A stretch of DNA of 48,996 bases, from the NCBI GenBank assembly GCA_017405845.1, contig JAFQZQ010000034.1, positions 1-48,996 on the forward strand. The letters are read 5' to 3'. The position numbers and the translations under genes were made by a program. This document shows positions 13,880-22,033 of the stretch, piece by piece. Within the stretch, counting starts at the first letter, position 1. Each line of letters opens with the position of its first letter. The notes under the pieces are model-generated. The model saw nothing but the letters and a program-made list of their open reading frames with translations, ran no database searches and was not told the DNA's origin. The stretch is from Mogibacterium sp. Lineage in GTDB: Bacteria; Bacillota; Clostridia; Peptostreptococcales; Anaerovoracaceae.

Positions 13880-14314
13880 ATGGGAAACAAAATTAAAGAA
13901 GTAAGAAAAAGCAAGGGTATCACTCAGAAGGAACTTGCAGCGATATTAGGTGTTACTCCTCAGGCGGTATCTCAGTTCGAAAGAAGTGATCCGGACAGAT
14001 TTACAATAGCAACACTGCAGAATATAGCAACTGCGCTGGAATGCAAGGTAGATGACCTTATATCCAAGGACACCTCCCCTGATATCGGTTATTATTTCGA
14101 GTCTGAAAAGATTGGAAAGAATTCCAGCAAAATAACTAAAATCGTGATCGATCTCAGTGCTGTCAACAGGATGGGAGCCGATGCACTGGAGAACTATATC
14201 GATCTAATTATGAGTAATGAGAAATACACCTCACTTGACACAGAGTTCCTTAAAGAAGTCTGGGGTGAGGAAACATACTATCGCTTTTATGCACAGGAGA
14301 CAGAATCGCAGTAA
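13880..14314 (+). CDS. XRE-family repressor of the element
   Basis: A 144-aa protein with an XRE helix-turn-helix at residues 4-60 (ITQKELAAILGVTPQAVSQF) and a C-terminal half without a membrane span. The upstream in-frame ATG at 13796 is rejected because it lies inside the operator region and upstream of the promoter. The chosen ATG has ACAGGAGG 9 bp before it. It is divergent from the xis-rep-mob genes, with shared operators, and 2 bp before the integrase gene, which is probably cotranscribed. The role as switch repressor is inferred from this position. Confidence 0.85.
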   Translation: MGNKIKEVRKSKGITQKELAAILGVTPQAVSQFERSDPDRFTIATLQNIATALECKVDDLISKDTSPDIGYYFESEKIGKNSSKITKIVIDLSAVNRMGADALENYIDLIMSNEKYTSLDTEFLKEVWGEETYYRFYAQETESQ

Positions 14315-14316
14315 AA

Positions 14317-15498
14317 ATGGGAGAATCAAAGGAAAAGAAAACTAAACGAAAAAAACAAACCATCAATGGTCAGCCGTATATTGTTATCAATGTCAAAGTA
14401 AGGCCCTACCTCGACAAAAATGGCAACCGCAAGGTTTACAAAAAGTTCTATGGGAAGACTTTAAAGGAATGTTATGCAAAGCGTGATAAGTTTAACTCTA
14501 ATCACGGTATCAATGCTCGCGAAATGTTCTTTGGCGAACTGGCAGATGATTTTATCTGTAACACATTCCTTCCTGATCCTAATTATAAGGAAAGTACCAA
14601 GCAGCGTTATATAGATGCGTATAACAATAACCTGGCTCCAATGGATATTACAAAAAAACTCATCACAGATGTTGATTACCGTGGATTGCAGGCTGCGTAT
14701 AACGACATGACCTGTGCCCCTTCCGGAGTTAAGAACTGCCATAAGCTCATGAGACTGTTCTTTAAGCTCATGGAGCAAGAAGATATTTGTAAGGACATTA
14801 CCAAGAGCCTGGTAGTACCAAAGCCTAAAAAGAAGAATGCTTCTGGCGAAATCATAGTGTTCAATGACGAAGAGATAGAAGCTATCAAGAAATATATAGC
14901 CATAAAAGATCTCCCCTACTATGAAAACCGGAGGGTATGCAGATTGAGATTTCTGATCACACTTGCGATAAACACCGGAGCAAGAATTAGTGAACTGCTG
15001 GCTCTTACATATGATGATATACAACCAGACAGAATCACGATCAATAAACAAGTAGTAGAAAGACCTATTTTCGAGAATGGTAAGACTGTCGGCCATGAGC
15101 TCGTTATCGATGATACAAAGACAGAGAACAGCGTAAGATCAATTCCAATAACAGAAGAGACATATTCCAGGCTTGCTGAGCACAGGGAGTGGCAGAAAGA
15201 AGATATGAAAAAGAATAAATATGATACAGATCTTCTGTTCACTACAGATTCAGGTAAACTGTATGATAAACACTCCCTCAGGCACACTCTGGATCGTATC
15301 CATGAGGATGCCAAAGTAAGTCAGTATGGGTTTCACGCGTATCGGCATACATTTGGTACAAAACTTGCCTCCAAGGGAGTTGCACTTCAGACTCTCTCAT
15401 CCCTCATGGGTCACAGCGATATATCTGTAACAGCAAAATATTACATCAATGTACCAGTCGCGGAAAAAGTAGAAGCAATCAAAGCGCTAAGCGCATAA
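14317..15498 (+). CDS. int: Tyrosine integrase
   Basis: A 393-aa site-specific recombinase of the phage/Tn916 type. An N-terminal arm-binding domain (residues 14-62, beta-rich, KVYKKFYGKTLKECYAKRDK) is followed by a core-binding domain (70-165) and a catalytic domain. Catalytic residues are R223 (NTGARISEL), K268 (DDTKTENSVR), H340 and R343 (HAYRHTFGT), H366 (MGHSD) and the nucleophile Y375. All are present, so it should be active. It integrates the element into tRNA-fMet; attR lies 225 bp downstream. TTAGTACAAAA repeats near both ends are likely arm sites. The gene starts 2 bp after the repressor stop and ends before a strong terminator. Confidence 0.95.
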   Translation: MGESKEKKTKRKKQTINGQPYIVINVKVRPYLDKNGNRKVYKKFYGKTLKECYAKRDKFNSNHGINAREMFFGELADDFICNTFLPDPNYKESTKQRYIDAYNNNLAPMDITKKLITDVDYRGLQAAYNDMTCAPSGVKNCHKLMRLFFKLMEQEDICKDITKSLVVPKPKKKNASGEIIVFNDEEIEAIKKYIAIKDLPYYENRRVCRLRFLITLAINTGARISELLALTYDDIQPDRITINKQVVERPIFENGKTVGHELVIDDTKTENSVRSIPITEETYSRLAEHREWQKEDMKKNKYDTDLLFTTDSGKLYDKHSLRHTLDRIHEDAKVSQYGFHAYRHTFGTKLASKGVALQTLSSLMGHSDISVTAKYYINVPVAEKVEAIKALSA

Positions 15499-15524
15499 GC
15501 CTCATCATGAATAATATATGAATC

Positions 15525-15562
15525 ATCGCTCGGAAGCATAACAGCAGCCGAGCGATTTTTTA
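15525..15562 (+). terminator. Terminator of the repressor-integrase transcript
   Basis: ATCGCTCGG (15525-15533) and CCGAGCGAT (15548-15556) form a perfect 9-bp stem followed by a run of T. It is 27 bp after the integrase stop. Confidence 0.85.
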
Positions 15563-15591
15563 GTACATATTTAGTACAAAAGATGTACTAA
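15560..15591 (+). repeat. Right integrase arm-type sites
   Basis: TTAGTACATAT (15560-15570) and TTAGTACAAAA (15571-15581) are direct copies with an 11-bp period. ATGTACTAA (15583-15591) is an inverted copy. The unit is the same as that at 1761-1782 inside the left end. The first copy overlaps the end of the integrase terminator. Confidence 0.7.
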
Positions 15592-15685
15592 ATTGCCTTT
15601 TTTGACCCATAAACACCTGCGATTGCAAAAGTTATCAATGATTATCCTGCATTACCAAAAAGTCTCTATTGCCTGAAATTTCAAC

Positions 15686-15718
15686 GAAAAAAGCCTCTAA
15701 TCATTGTGATTAAAGGCT
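15686..15718 (-). terminator. Terminator for tRNA-fMet brought in by the element
   Basis: On the minus strand, AGCCTTTAATCA (15718-15707) pairs with TGATTAGAGGCT (15703-15692), with one G-U pair, and is followed by six T. It replaces the displaced host terminator at 1621-1653, so the element supplies both a tRNA 3' half and a terminator. Confidence 0.8.
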
Positions 15719-15722
15719 TAAC

Positions 15723-15798
<76 letters not shown>

Positions 15799-15844
15799 GC
15801 ATCTGAAGTGATTGCCTTAGCAATCGTATATATTAAACGGAAGG

Positions 15845-15933
15845 TGGTACCGGAGACCGGACTCGAACCGGTACGAGAATCACTTCTCATAGGATTTTAA
15901 GTCCCAGGTGTCTACCAATTCCACCACTCCGGC
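15845..15933 (-). tRNA. tRNA-Leu (UAA)
   Basis: An 89-nt class II tRNA with a long variable arm, anticodon TAA in GGACTTAAAATCC, T-loop GGTTCGAGTCC and encoded CCA. The acceptor stem GCCGGAG pairs with CTCCGGT (G1-U72). It is the middle gene of the Asn-Leu-fMet operon. Confidence 0.95.
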
Positions 15934-15947
15934 TTATTCGTATAAAA

Positions 15948-16022
15948 TGGCTCCGAGGGTGGGGCTCGAACCCACAACCTACCGGTTAACAGCCGGTTGC
16001 TCTGCCATTGAGCTACCTCGGA
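15948..16022 (-). tRNA. tRNA-Asn (GUU)
   Basis: A 75-nt cloverleaf with acceptor TCCGAGG/CCTCGGA, anticodon GTT in GGCTGTTAACC, T-loop GGTTCGAGCCC and encoded GCCA end. It is the first gene after the promoter at 16050-16078. Confidence 0.95.
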
Positions 16023-16049
16023 ACGTCTGCCGCTTTATGCGACTTGATT

Positions 16050-16078
16050 ATTATAGTTTAACGGCAGTGTTGTGTCAA
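16050..16078 (-). promoter_or_regulatory. Consensus sigma-A promoter of the tRNA operon
   Basis: On the minus strand, TTGACA (16078-16073), 17 bp, TATAAT (16055-16050): a perfect match in both boxes and spacing. It lies 28 bp upstream of tRNA-Asn, as expected for a strongly transcribed stable RNA operon. Confidence 0.9.
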
Positions 16079-16131
16079 CACCTAATTTAATCTTTTTTCT
16101 GTGGCTCTAAAATCGTACATGCAGGCCGGTT

Positions 16132-17109
16132 TTAACCTATCACGTCCCTTATGATTCTGTGAAAATTGCCGTACGCGATCTTCTCGAGCTCATCCTCTCT
16201 CATCCCCCTGCCGCGAAGAATCTCAAAGAAATCAGGGATCTTGCTTGAGTCCTCAATTCCGGGTGTCAACGCTTCAGCTCCTGAGTATCCTTCCGGATCG
16301 TCAGGGTCACCTATGAAGCCGCAGAAATCAAAGCCACACCCTACATGGTCAATGCCCATAATATCTATCATGTGCTCGCAGTGGTCTGCCAGCCTGTTAA
16401 TATCTCCCTTTCTGCGATCGTTATCGAGGAATTCGTTCCACGTATTGAGTCCCACACAACCGTTTGCGTCCCTTACTGCCCTGAGCTGCTCATCGGTGAG
16501 ATTACGCGGATGGGAGCTGAGCTTCCTGCAGTTGGAGTGCGATGCTATGAACGGACGTCCATCCATGATACGTGCGATGTCCCAAAAGCCCGCTTCATTA
16601 AGGTGCGACGTGTCCACGATCATCTTCCTTTTGATCATGTGCAGGACCGCTTTCTTTCCGAGCTCACTGAGCCCTTCATCGCTCCCGGACAGAGCACTGT
16701 GGCCGAAGCCGTTCTCTTCGTTCCATGTCAGCATTCCGTGTCTTGCACCGAAATCGTAATACTCGTCGAGCCTGGTAAAAGTCCCGTCATATGATGCATA
16801 CGCCATTCCTTCGAGTCCGATGAACACGTAGAATATGCCGTCTTCTCTGGCTTTCATCATCTCGTCGTATGTCTTTACGATCCTGAGGTCCTTTGTCTCT
16901 GAGATCTCATCACTCACACAGCTGAAAATCTCCCCGGTTCTTTTGGCATAGTCTTCCGGCTTGTCAATCCAGATCACGAAAACCGAGCCTTCCACTCCGC
17001 CTTTCTTAAGCCTGGCGGAATGGTGATTATGAAAGACATTCGTCTCTCCTGCCAGTCTCCTGACTGTGACATCAGTCCATATATCGCTGTGTGCGTCAAA
17101 ACACTTCAT
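16132..17109 (-). CDS. Membrane-dipeptidase-type peptidase (family M19)
   Basis: A 325-aa zinc peptidase of the renal dipeptidase family, which cleaves dipeptides. Metal-binding landmarks are FDAHSDIW (H7, D9), FIGLEGMAY, the VDTSHLNEAGFWDI segment with its His, and FIASHSNCRKLSSHPRNLTD. The DHVGCGFDFCG stretch also fits the family. There is no signal peptide, so it is cytoplasmic here, despite the family name. The gene is 6 bp after the TPR gene and ends the long leftward operon. The role is probably peptide turnover. Confidence 0.9.
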   Translation of the reverse strand: MKCFDAHSDIWTDVTVRRLAGETNVFHNHHSARLKKGGVEGSVFVIWIDKPEDYAKRTGEIFSCVSDEISETKDLRIVKTYDEMMKAREDGIFYVFIGLEGMAYASYDGTFTRLDEYYDFGARHGMLTWNEENGFGHSALSGSDEGLSELGKKAVLHMIKRKMIVDTSHLNEAGFWDIARIMDGRPFIASHSNCRKLSSHPRNLTDEQLRAVRDANGCVGLNTWNEFLDNDRRKGDINRLADHCEHMIDIMGIDHVGCGFDFCGFIGDPDDPEGYSGAEALTPGIEDSSKIPDFFEILRGRGMREDELEKIAYGNFHRIIRDVIG

Positions 17110-17115
17110 AGTTTA

Positions 17116-18177
17116 TCAGTTATAGAGGTTGTCCTCTTTTTCCTCCTGCAGGTTCCTGTTTATGATTCCTATCTTTTTTCTGTATTTTTCAGCGTTGACA
17201 GCATCACCGATTGCCTCGTACAGATGCACCAGCTCCTCCATCGCGTCGATGTTGCTCGGTGAGAGTCTGAGCACTCTTTTGAAGGCTTCGATTGCTGCAT
17301 CAGGGTTTGCCAGCGAGGATTCCGCTATGCCGAGATAGTACCACAGCGGCCACCACTCGGAGTATCTGCCCTCCTTGAAGCGTGCAAGTGTGTCTCTGCC
17401 TCCGACAAAGTCTCCACCCATGATCTTGTTGCAGCCATGTTCGATTTCTACAGGTTCTTCAAGTTCCTCAACACGCTCTGAGATTTCTTCTCTGAGCGAT
17501 GCCAGCAGCTGGTCGTCCATCTCGTAGGTTTCCATCTCACTGCCTGCCGAATACTTAAGGAAGTCCTGCCATGTGAGCTTTGCCTTCAGGTAAAGGCCCA
17601 TGTTGAGGTATGCGTAACCGAGAAAATAGTATCCCATCGCGAAATCCGGATGGATCATCGTGAGAAGCTCAAAAGTCTCGGAAGACTCCGCTTTGAAGAG
17701 GCCTGTCTTCTCCTCGTCACCCATGCCGTCCGCTGATTCTGCCTCGTATATCTCCTTGCAGACTCTTGCGTAGAGGTAGAGAGCCTCCTTCGACTTAGGC
17801 TCCATGCGGAGGGCCCCTCTTAAAAGCATGCAGGCATCCTCGTAGTCTCCCATGTCGGCTGCACGTGCGCCTTCAGACACCAGCATAGGTGCTGCGTTCT
17901 CGCCCGTAGCGTGCTTTACGAATTCCACATACTTTTCTGCAAATACAAAGTACGGATCGCCGCCTATTACCCTGCCCATGTTGAGCACAATATTTTTAAG
18001 GTCGATCTCTCCCTTCGCGTCGCTGCCCTCTATGCCTACAGGCACCGGTACGCCCGAAAGGATCTCAAGCGCTCCTGTCCTGGAAAGGTATTCAGGCGAA
18101 AGCTCCGCGAACATCATATTCTGAATTCGCGGAGAGAGGTATTTGCTTATTCTGTCTTCGTTTCTGACTTCACTCAA
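17116..18177 (-). CDS. TPR-repeat protein
   Basis: A 353-aa protein without a signal sequence. Tetratricopeptide-like helices are visible in the middle (ACMLLRGALRMEPKSKEALY, FAMGYYFLGYAYLNMGLYLK) and near the end (PDAAIEAFKRVLRLSPSNID). Such repeats bind partner proteins. Its start overlaps the end of the B12-binding/radical-SAM-like gene (ATGA overlap), so the two are translated together and may act together. Function unknown. Confidence 0.8.
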   Translation of the reverse strand: MSEVRNEDRISKYLSPRIQNMMFAELSPEYLSRTGALEILSGVPVPVGIEGSDAKGEIDLKNIVLNMGRVIGGDPYFVFAEKYVEFVKHATGENAAPMLVSEGARAADMGDYEDACMLLRGALRMEPKSKEALYLYARVCKEIYEAESADGMGDEEKTGLFKAESSETFELLTMIHPDFAMGYYFLGYAYLNMGLYLKAKLTWQDFLKYSAGSEMETYEMDDQLLASLREEISERVEELEEPVEIEHGCNKIMGGDFVGGRDTLARFKEGRYSEWWPLWYYLGIAESSLANPDAAIEAFKRVLRLSPSNIDAMEELVHLYEAIGDAVNAEKYRKKIGIINRNLQEEKEDNLYN

Positions 18178-19694
18178 TCTAATTCCCAGCCTTTTCTGTC
18201 GAATTTCTTCATTGCATCTTCGCTTACCATCGCTTCGAGGTCTGCATAGATGACGTCTTTGAGGATCTCGTGCTTTACGGAGTCCGCAAGGTCATCGTAA
18301 AGGCCTTCCGTATACGCGAAAAGTATACGCGCAAGATGCTCTTTCTTGCGGGTCTTTCCGGCAAGATCTTTCGTATTGATGTATGCTGTGAGCCTGCTGA
18401 AGAGGTCGTACGGCTTGATTCCGGTATCGTTCAGTATTCTCGGAATCGATTTTTTGAAACCGCCATCCCCGATATAGCTCTCAACCGTGCGGCTCATGGC
18501 TCTTAAACGCAGCAGCTCATCGGATGACATGCTGCCCGTCGCGATCACCTCGTAAGGGGCGTCTTCGGCATAAACATAGCCGAACTCGTGCGCCTTTGAT
18601 CTGAGCATAGTGCCCTTGCTGAGGCATATGTTATCGATATGCACAGGCATTCCCTCTGCCATGCCGAAAGTCTTGTTGAAGGAGCGGGCAAACAGCGCCT
18701 CAGTCTCGAGCGGGAGTCCCGCCTTGATGTGGATATCGGTGCGCACTTTTCCGCTCTGGAGCAGCTTTGTGGTGTTGTACATGAGGCGGTAGATATTGCC
18801 GTCCCTGCCGCATGCTGCAAGCACTTCAGCGTTGGTGCTGCCGATTTCCATGCGGAAAACTATCTGTCCTTCCCTAGCCTCAGCCAGCAGTCTGAGAGTC
18901 TCTTCATCGAGTCCGTCACCATCGATGCTGAACTCGAAAGCCGTGATGCCGTTGTCGTTATTGATGATATATTCGAATATCCTGTACGCCCTATCGCTGT
19001 TGTAGTTGAACCATCTGTCGAGGAACACGACCCGCTCCACCTCGTTCGCCAGGAAGTATCTCAGCTCGGTGAATACCCTGCTTAGGCTCAGCGCTCTTAC
19101 CCTTGCGTTAGGCAGGAACTGCGAGTAGACGGACCTATCTGACGTGCCCCTGATGGACTCATAATACACAGTGCCCTTATCCAGCTCAAACTTCTCGTAA
19201 GGGAAAGGCAGAGCTTCCATCTCTACAGGTGCATCGTACGGATTGACTGCTATCTCATCTCCATCCCAGAATGCGAGGCCGGCGATGTTCTCAAAATCGA
19301 ACTCATAGTCAAGTACTGACTTGAGGAAGTTAAAGAGCACACTCTCCCCCTCGCCTCTTACGACGTAATTAACGAAATTGTTCTGCTTCATGAATGCACG
19401 CGTCTCAAAAGACACCTCCATGCCGCCGAACATGACAGCGATGCTCGGAACTGCCTTCTTGACCATCTCGGCCACGTGAAGGAGCTGCCTCACATTATAA
19501 CTGTTGGCATGGAAGTAGACTATGTCGTACTGACCGGTTGCAATGCTCTCAAAAATGTCTGTATAGAGCTCGTTGCGCCCAAAAGTCCTCAGCTGAACCT
19601 CTGCAGGTGAGTCACAGATGACACTGTAGATGGACTTCAGAGCAAGGTCGGTATGCTTGCAATCAGATTTTATAGTAGTCAACAATAATCTCAT
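18174..19694 (-). CDS. B12-binding/radical-SAM-like protein lacking the cluster cysteines
   Basis: A 506-aa protein with the architecture of B12-binding radical SAM proteins with a DUF4080-like tail. The N-terminal Rossmann-type domain (residues 1-130) opens RLLLTTIKSDCKHTDLALKS and has FGGMEVSFETRAF. A TIM-barrel-like part follows from about 175. Where relatives have CxxxCxxC after YESxRG, this protein reads YESIRGTSDRSVYSQ. The three cysteine positions 184, 188 and 191 are T, S and S with unchanged spacing. A 4Fe-4S cluster cannot form there, so radical SAM chemistry should be lost while the fold remains. The frame is intact through 506 codons, which argues against simple decay. It is coupled to a TPR gene. 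Confidence 0.8.
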   Translation of the reverse strand: MRLLLTTIKSDCKHTDLALKSIYSVICDSPAEVQLRTFGRNELYTDIFESIATGQYDIVYFHANSYNVRQLLHVAEMVKKAVPSIAVMFGGMEVSFETRAFMKQNNFVNYVVRGEGESVLFNFLKSVLDYEFDFENIAGLAFWDGDEIAVNPYDAPVEMEALPFPYEKFELDKGTVYYESIRGTSDRSVYSQFLPNARVRALSLSRVFTELRYFLANEVERVVFLDRWFNYNSDRAYRIFEYIINNDNGITAFEFSIDGDGLDEETLRLLAEAREGQIVFRMEIGSTNAEVLAACGRDGNIYRLMYNTTKLLQSGKVRTDIHIKAGLPLETEALFARSFNKTFGMAEGMPVHIDNICLSKGTMLRSKAHEFGYVYAEDAPYEVIATGSMSSDELLRLRAMSRTVESYIGDGGFKKSIPRILNDTGIKPYDLFSRLTAYINTKDLAGKTRKKEHLARILFAYTEGLYDDLADSVKHEILKDVIYADLEAMVSEDAMKKFDRKGWELD

Positions 19695-19736
19695 ATCAGT
19701 ATACCTTTCGACAACGGCGCAGGTTCATGAAATATC

Positions 19737-21464
19737 TTACATTCTCTCCGGTGCTGCTATGCCCAGAAGTGCCAGACAGTTTGCAATTACTGTCTTTGAA
19801 GCTTTTACGAGGGCCAGCTTGGAGTTTCTTTCAGCCTCATCTTCAACCAGGATGTGCTCGTCATGATAGAACTTGTTGAATGACTGTGCTATGTCTACCA
19901 GATGGCGTGTAACGATTGACGGCTCGTACTTTTCTGCAGCCTCCACTACCACCTCAGGTACTCTGTAGATGAGCTTAGCGAGCGTGTAAGCGCTGTCGCT
20001 TCCGAGGTATGCAGGGTCGATGTTTCCGAGCTTGGAGATATCAACACCGGCATCTTCTGCCTTGCGGAGTACGCTCGATGCTCTTGCATGTGTGTACTGA
20101 ACGTAAGGGCCTGTCTCGCCGTCGAAGTTGAGGACCTTGTCCCATGAGAACACGTAGTCCTTTATCTTGTTGTTGGAGAGTTCCTGGAAAATGACGGCAC
20201 CTATGCCGACTTCCTTGGAGACCGCTTCGATGTCTACGCCCTGGGCGTCCTTCTCACGCATGATCTCAGCTGTCTTTGCAACTGCTGTATTGAGAACATC
20301 TTCGAGGAATACGACTCTGCCCTCACGTGTTGACATCATCTTTATATCATCTCCGTCCGAGAGGCTGACCAGTCCGAACGGAACATGGATACAGTCTTTC
20401 TCCCACTCATATCCCATGAGCTGGAGGACCTTCTTCCACTGCTTGAAGTGGAGGTTCTGCTGCGATGCCACCACGTAGATGCACTTGTAGAAATCATAGT
20501 GCTCCTTGCGGTATACGGCTGCAGCGATATCTCTTGTAACATAGAGGCTCGATCCGTCGGATTTTGTGATCATTGCCGCTCCGAGGCCGTATTCCTCAAG
20601 GTCTACGATCTGTGCTCCCTGTGATTCGATCAGGAGGCCCTTGTCTTTCAGCTCCTGAATGAATCTAGGCATCTTGTCGGAGTAGAAGCTTTCGCCGGCA
20701 TATGAGTCAAATGTGATACCGAGCATGTCGTATACGCGGTTGAACTCCTCGAGGCTCAGTGTTCTGAACTTCTCCCAGAGCTCAAGCTCCGCCGGCTCAC
20801 CGGCTTCGAGTCTTACGAATGTCTCTCTTGCCTCGTCTTCGAGCTCAGGATGCTCTTTAGCCTCTTCGTGGAACTTCGTATAGTATCCGAGGAGAGCCTT
20901 GATAGGCTCCTTTGCGAGCTCCTCTTCGCTTCCCCACTTGCGGTACGCAACTATCATCTTTCCGAACTGAGTACCGTAGTCGCCGAGGTGGTTGATGCGC
21001 ACAACATCAAAGCCTACCGCATCGTAAAGCTTGTAGAGCGCATTGCCGATTACGGTACTTCTGATGTGGCCGATGTGGAACGGCTTTGCGATATTAGGCG
21101 AAGAATACTCGACTATTACCTTGCGGCCTTGCCCGCCGTTTGACTTTCCGTAGTCCGCGCCGAGCCTGTCGACTTCGTCTATCACTTCTCCGGCGAAGAA
21201 TGCTCTGTCGATGAAGAAGTTGACGTACGCATTTACGTTCTCTACCTTTGCGAAAGCTTCAGCCTCGCCTGCCTTGGCCGCTATGTCCGCCGCGATAAGC
21301 TGCGGTGCCTTGCGGAGTGCCTTCGCAAGCCTGAAGCATGGGAACGCGTAATCTCCCATCTTCTCGTCGGCAGGGATCTCGATCATGTTCATGATCTCAT
21401 CCTTTGTAAGCCCGAGTTCTTCGCTGTAAATTGAATCAGCTATAAGTTCCTTGAAATCTACCAT
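19737..21464 (-). CDS. argS: Arginyl-tRNA synthetase
   Basis: A 575-aa class I synthetase that attaches arginine to tRNA-Arg in the cytoplasm. It shows the N-terminal additional domain (1-110), the HIGH motif in NIAKPFHIGHIRSTVIGNAL, the family stretch NHLGDYGTQFGK, the KMSKS-like segment DIKMMSTREGRVVFLEDVL and a C-terminal anticodon-binding domain with the usual QYTHARASSVLRK. The length is normal. It is 2 bp after the DUF523 gene and 42 bp before the radical-SAM-like gene in the same direction. Confidence 0.97.
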   Translation of the reverse strand: MVDFKELIADSIYSEELGLTKDEIMNMIEIPADEKMGDYAFPCFRLAKALRKAPQLIAADIAAKAGEAEAFAKVENVNAYVNFFIDRAFFAGEVIDEVDRLGADYGKSNGGQGRKVIVEYSSPNIAKPFHIGHIRSTVIGNALYKLYDAVGFDVVRINHLGDYGTQFGKMIVAYRKWGSEEELAKEPIKALLGYYTKFHEEAKEHPELEDEARETFVRLEAGEPAELELWEKFRTLSLEEFNRVYDMLGITFDSYAGESFYSDKMPRFIQELKDKGLLIESQGAQIVDLEEYGLGAAMITKSDGSSLYVTRDIAAAVYRKEHYDFYKCIYVVASQQNLHFKQWKKVLQLMGYEWEKDCIHVPFGLVSLSDGDDIKMMSTREGRVVFLEDVLNTAVAKTAEIMREKDAQGVDIEAVSKEVGIGAVIFQELSNNKIKDYVFSWDKVLNFDGETGPYVQYTHARASSVLRKAEDAGVDISKLGNIDPAYLGSDSAYTLAKLIYRVPEVVVEAAEKYEPSIVTRHLVDIAQSFNKFYHDEHILVEDEAERNSKLALVKASKTVIANCLALLGIAAPERM

Positions 21465-21466
21465 AT

Positions 21467-21997
21467 TTACTTCCCAAACACTTTCATAAAATGATTTTCG
21501 TCGCAGATCCTGAAGTCGTCTGCGAACACTCTGTCTTCTGCTTCTACTGCAGGGTTTGCCCTCTCTTCGAGGCAGGCATCTATGAGCTTGTCGGTGAACA
21601 TACCATTACCGCCTGTCAGCTTTCCGCTGAATGTTCCGTCATAGATGACGCCCGATCCGCATGACGGGCTGTTCGCCTTGAGTATGGCTCCCTCTATCTT
21701 GCATGTGCCGTGTTTTCTCGATCCGTGCTCTACCAGCACCGAGTTGAGCGAAAACTCTGAGCCCTCGTCGAAAGCCCTGGTGAGGTCGTTGCCGGACTTG
21801 TCGAGCACCTTGAAATACTCGTCGTCGATCGGCACTATCTCGGCAGGTTCGCGCGGTACACTGAGCCCTGCAGCTGTCTCAGGGCATATTGTAACATAAT
21901 CATGAGTTCTGCAGAACTCTATGACATCATCATTTTTGTTATTGCCGCCATTGTATTTGCAGTCAAATCCAAGGAGGCATCTGCTTACTATATACAT
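21467..21997 (-). CDS. DUF523 family protein
   Basis: A 176-aa protein. The N-terminus VSRCLLGFDCKYNGGNN, the central ICPETAAGLSVPREPAEI and the KANSPSCGSGVIYDGTF stretch are the DUF523 (PF04463) pattern. Conserved cysteines in CLLG...C, CPE and SPSCG suggest metal or cluster binding, but the activity is unknown. The gene lies between mutS2 and argS with small gaps. Confidence 0.85.
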   Translation of the reverse strand: MYIVSRCLLGFDCKYNGGNNKNDDVIEFCRTHDYVTICPETAAGLSVPREPAEIVPIDDEYFKVLDKSGNDLTRAFDEGSEFSLNSVLVEHGSRKHGTCKIEGAILKANSPSCGSGVIYDGTFSGKLTGGNGMFTDKLIDACLEERANPAVEAEDRVFADDFRICDENHFMKVFGK

Positions 21998-22033
21998 ATT
22001 GCAATTCTCTCTTCAGTTAATAGTTCTTTGCGT

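Noticed and set aside
1629..15720. CRISPR arrays or restriction-type defence genes in the island.
   Set aside because: No spaced direct repeats of CRISPR type and no nuclease or methylase motifs were found; a defence role for the membrane cargo remains open but has no support in sequence.
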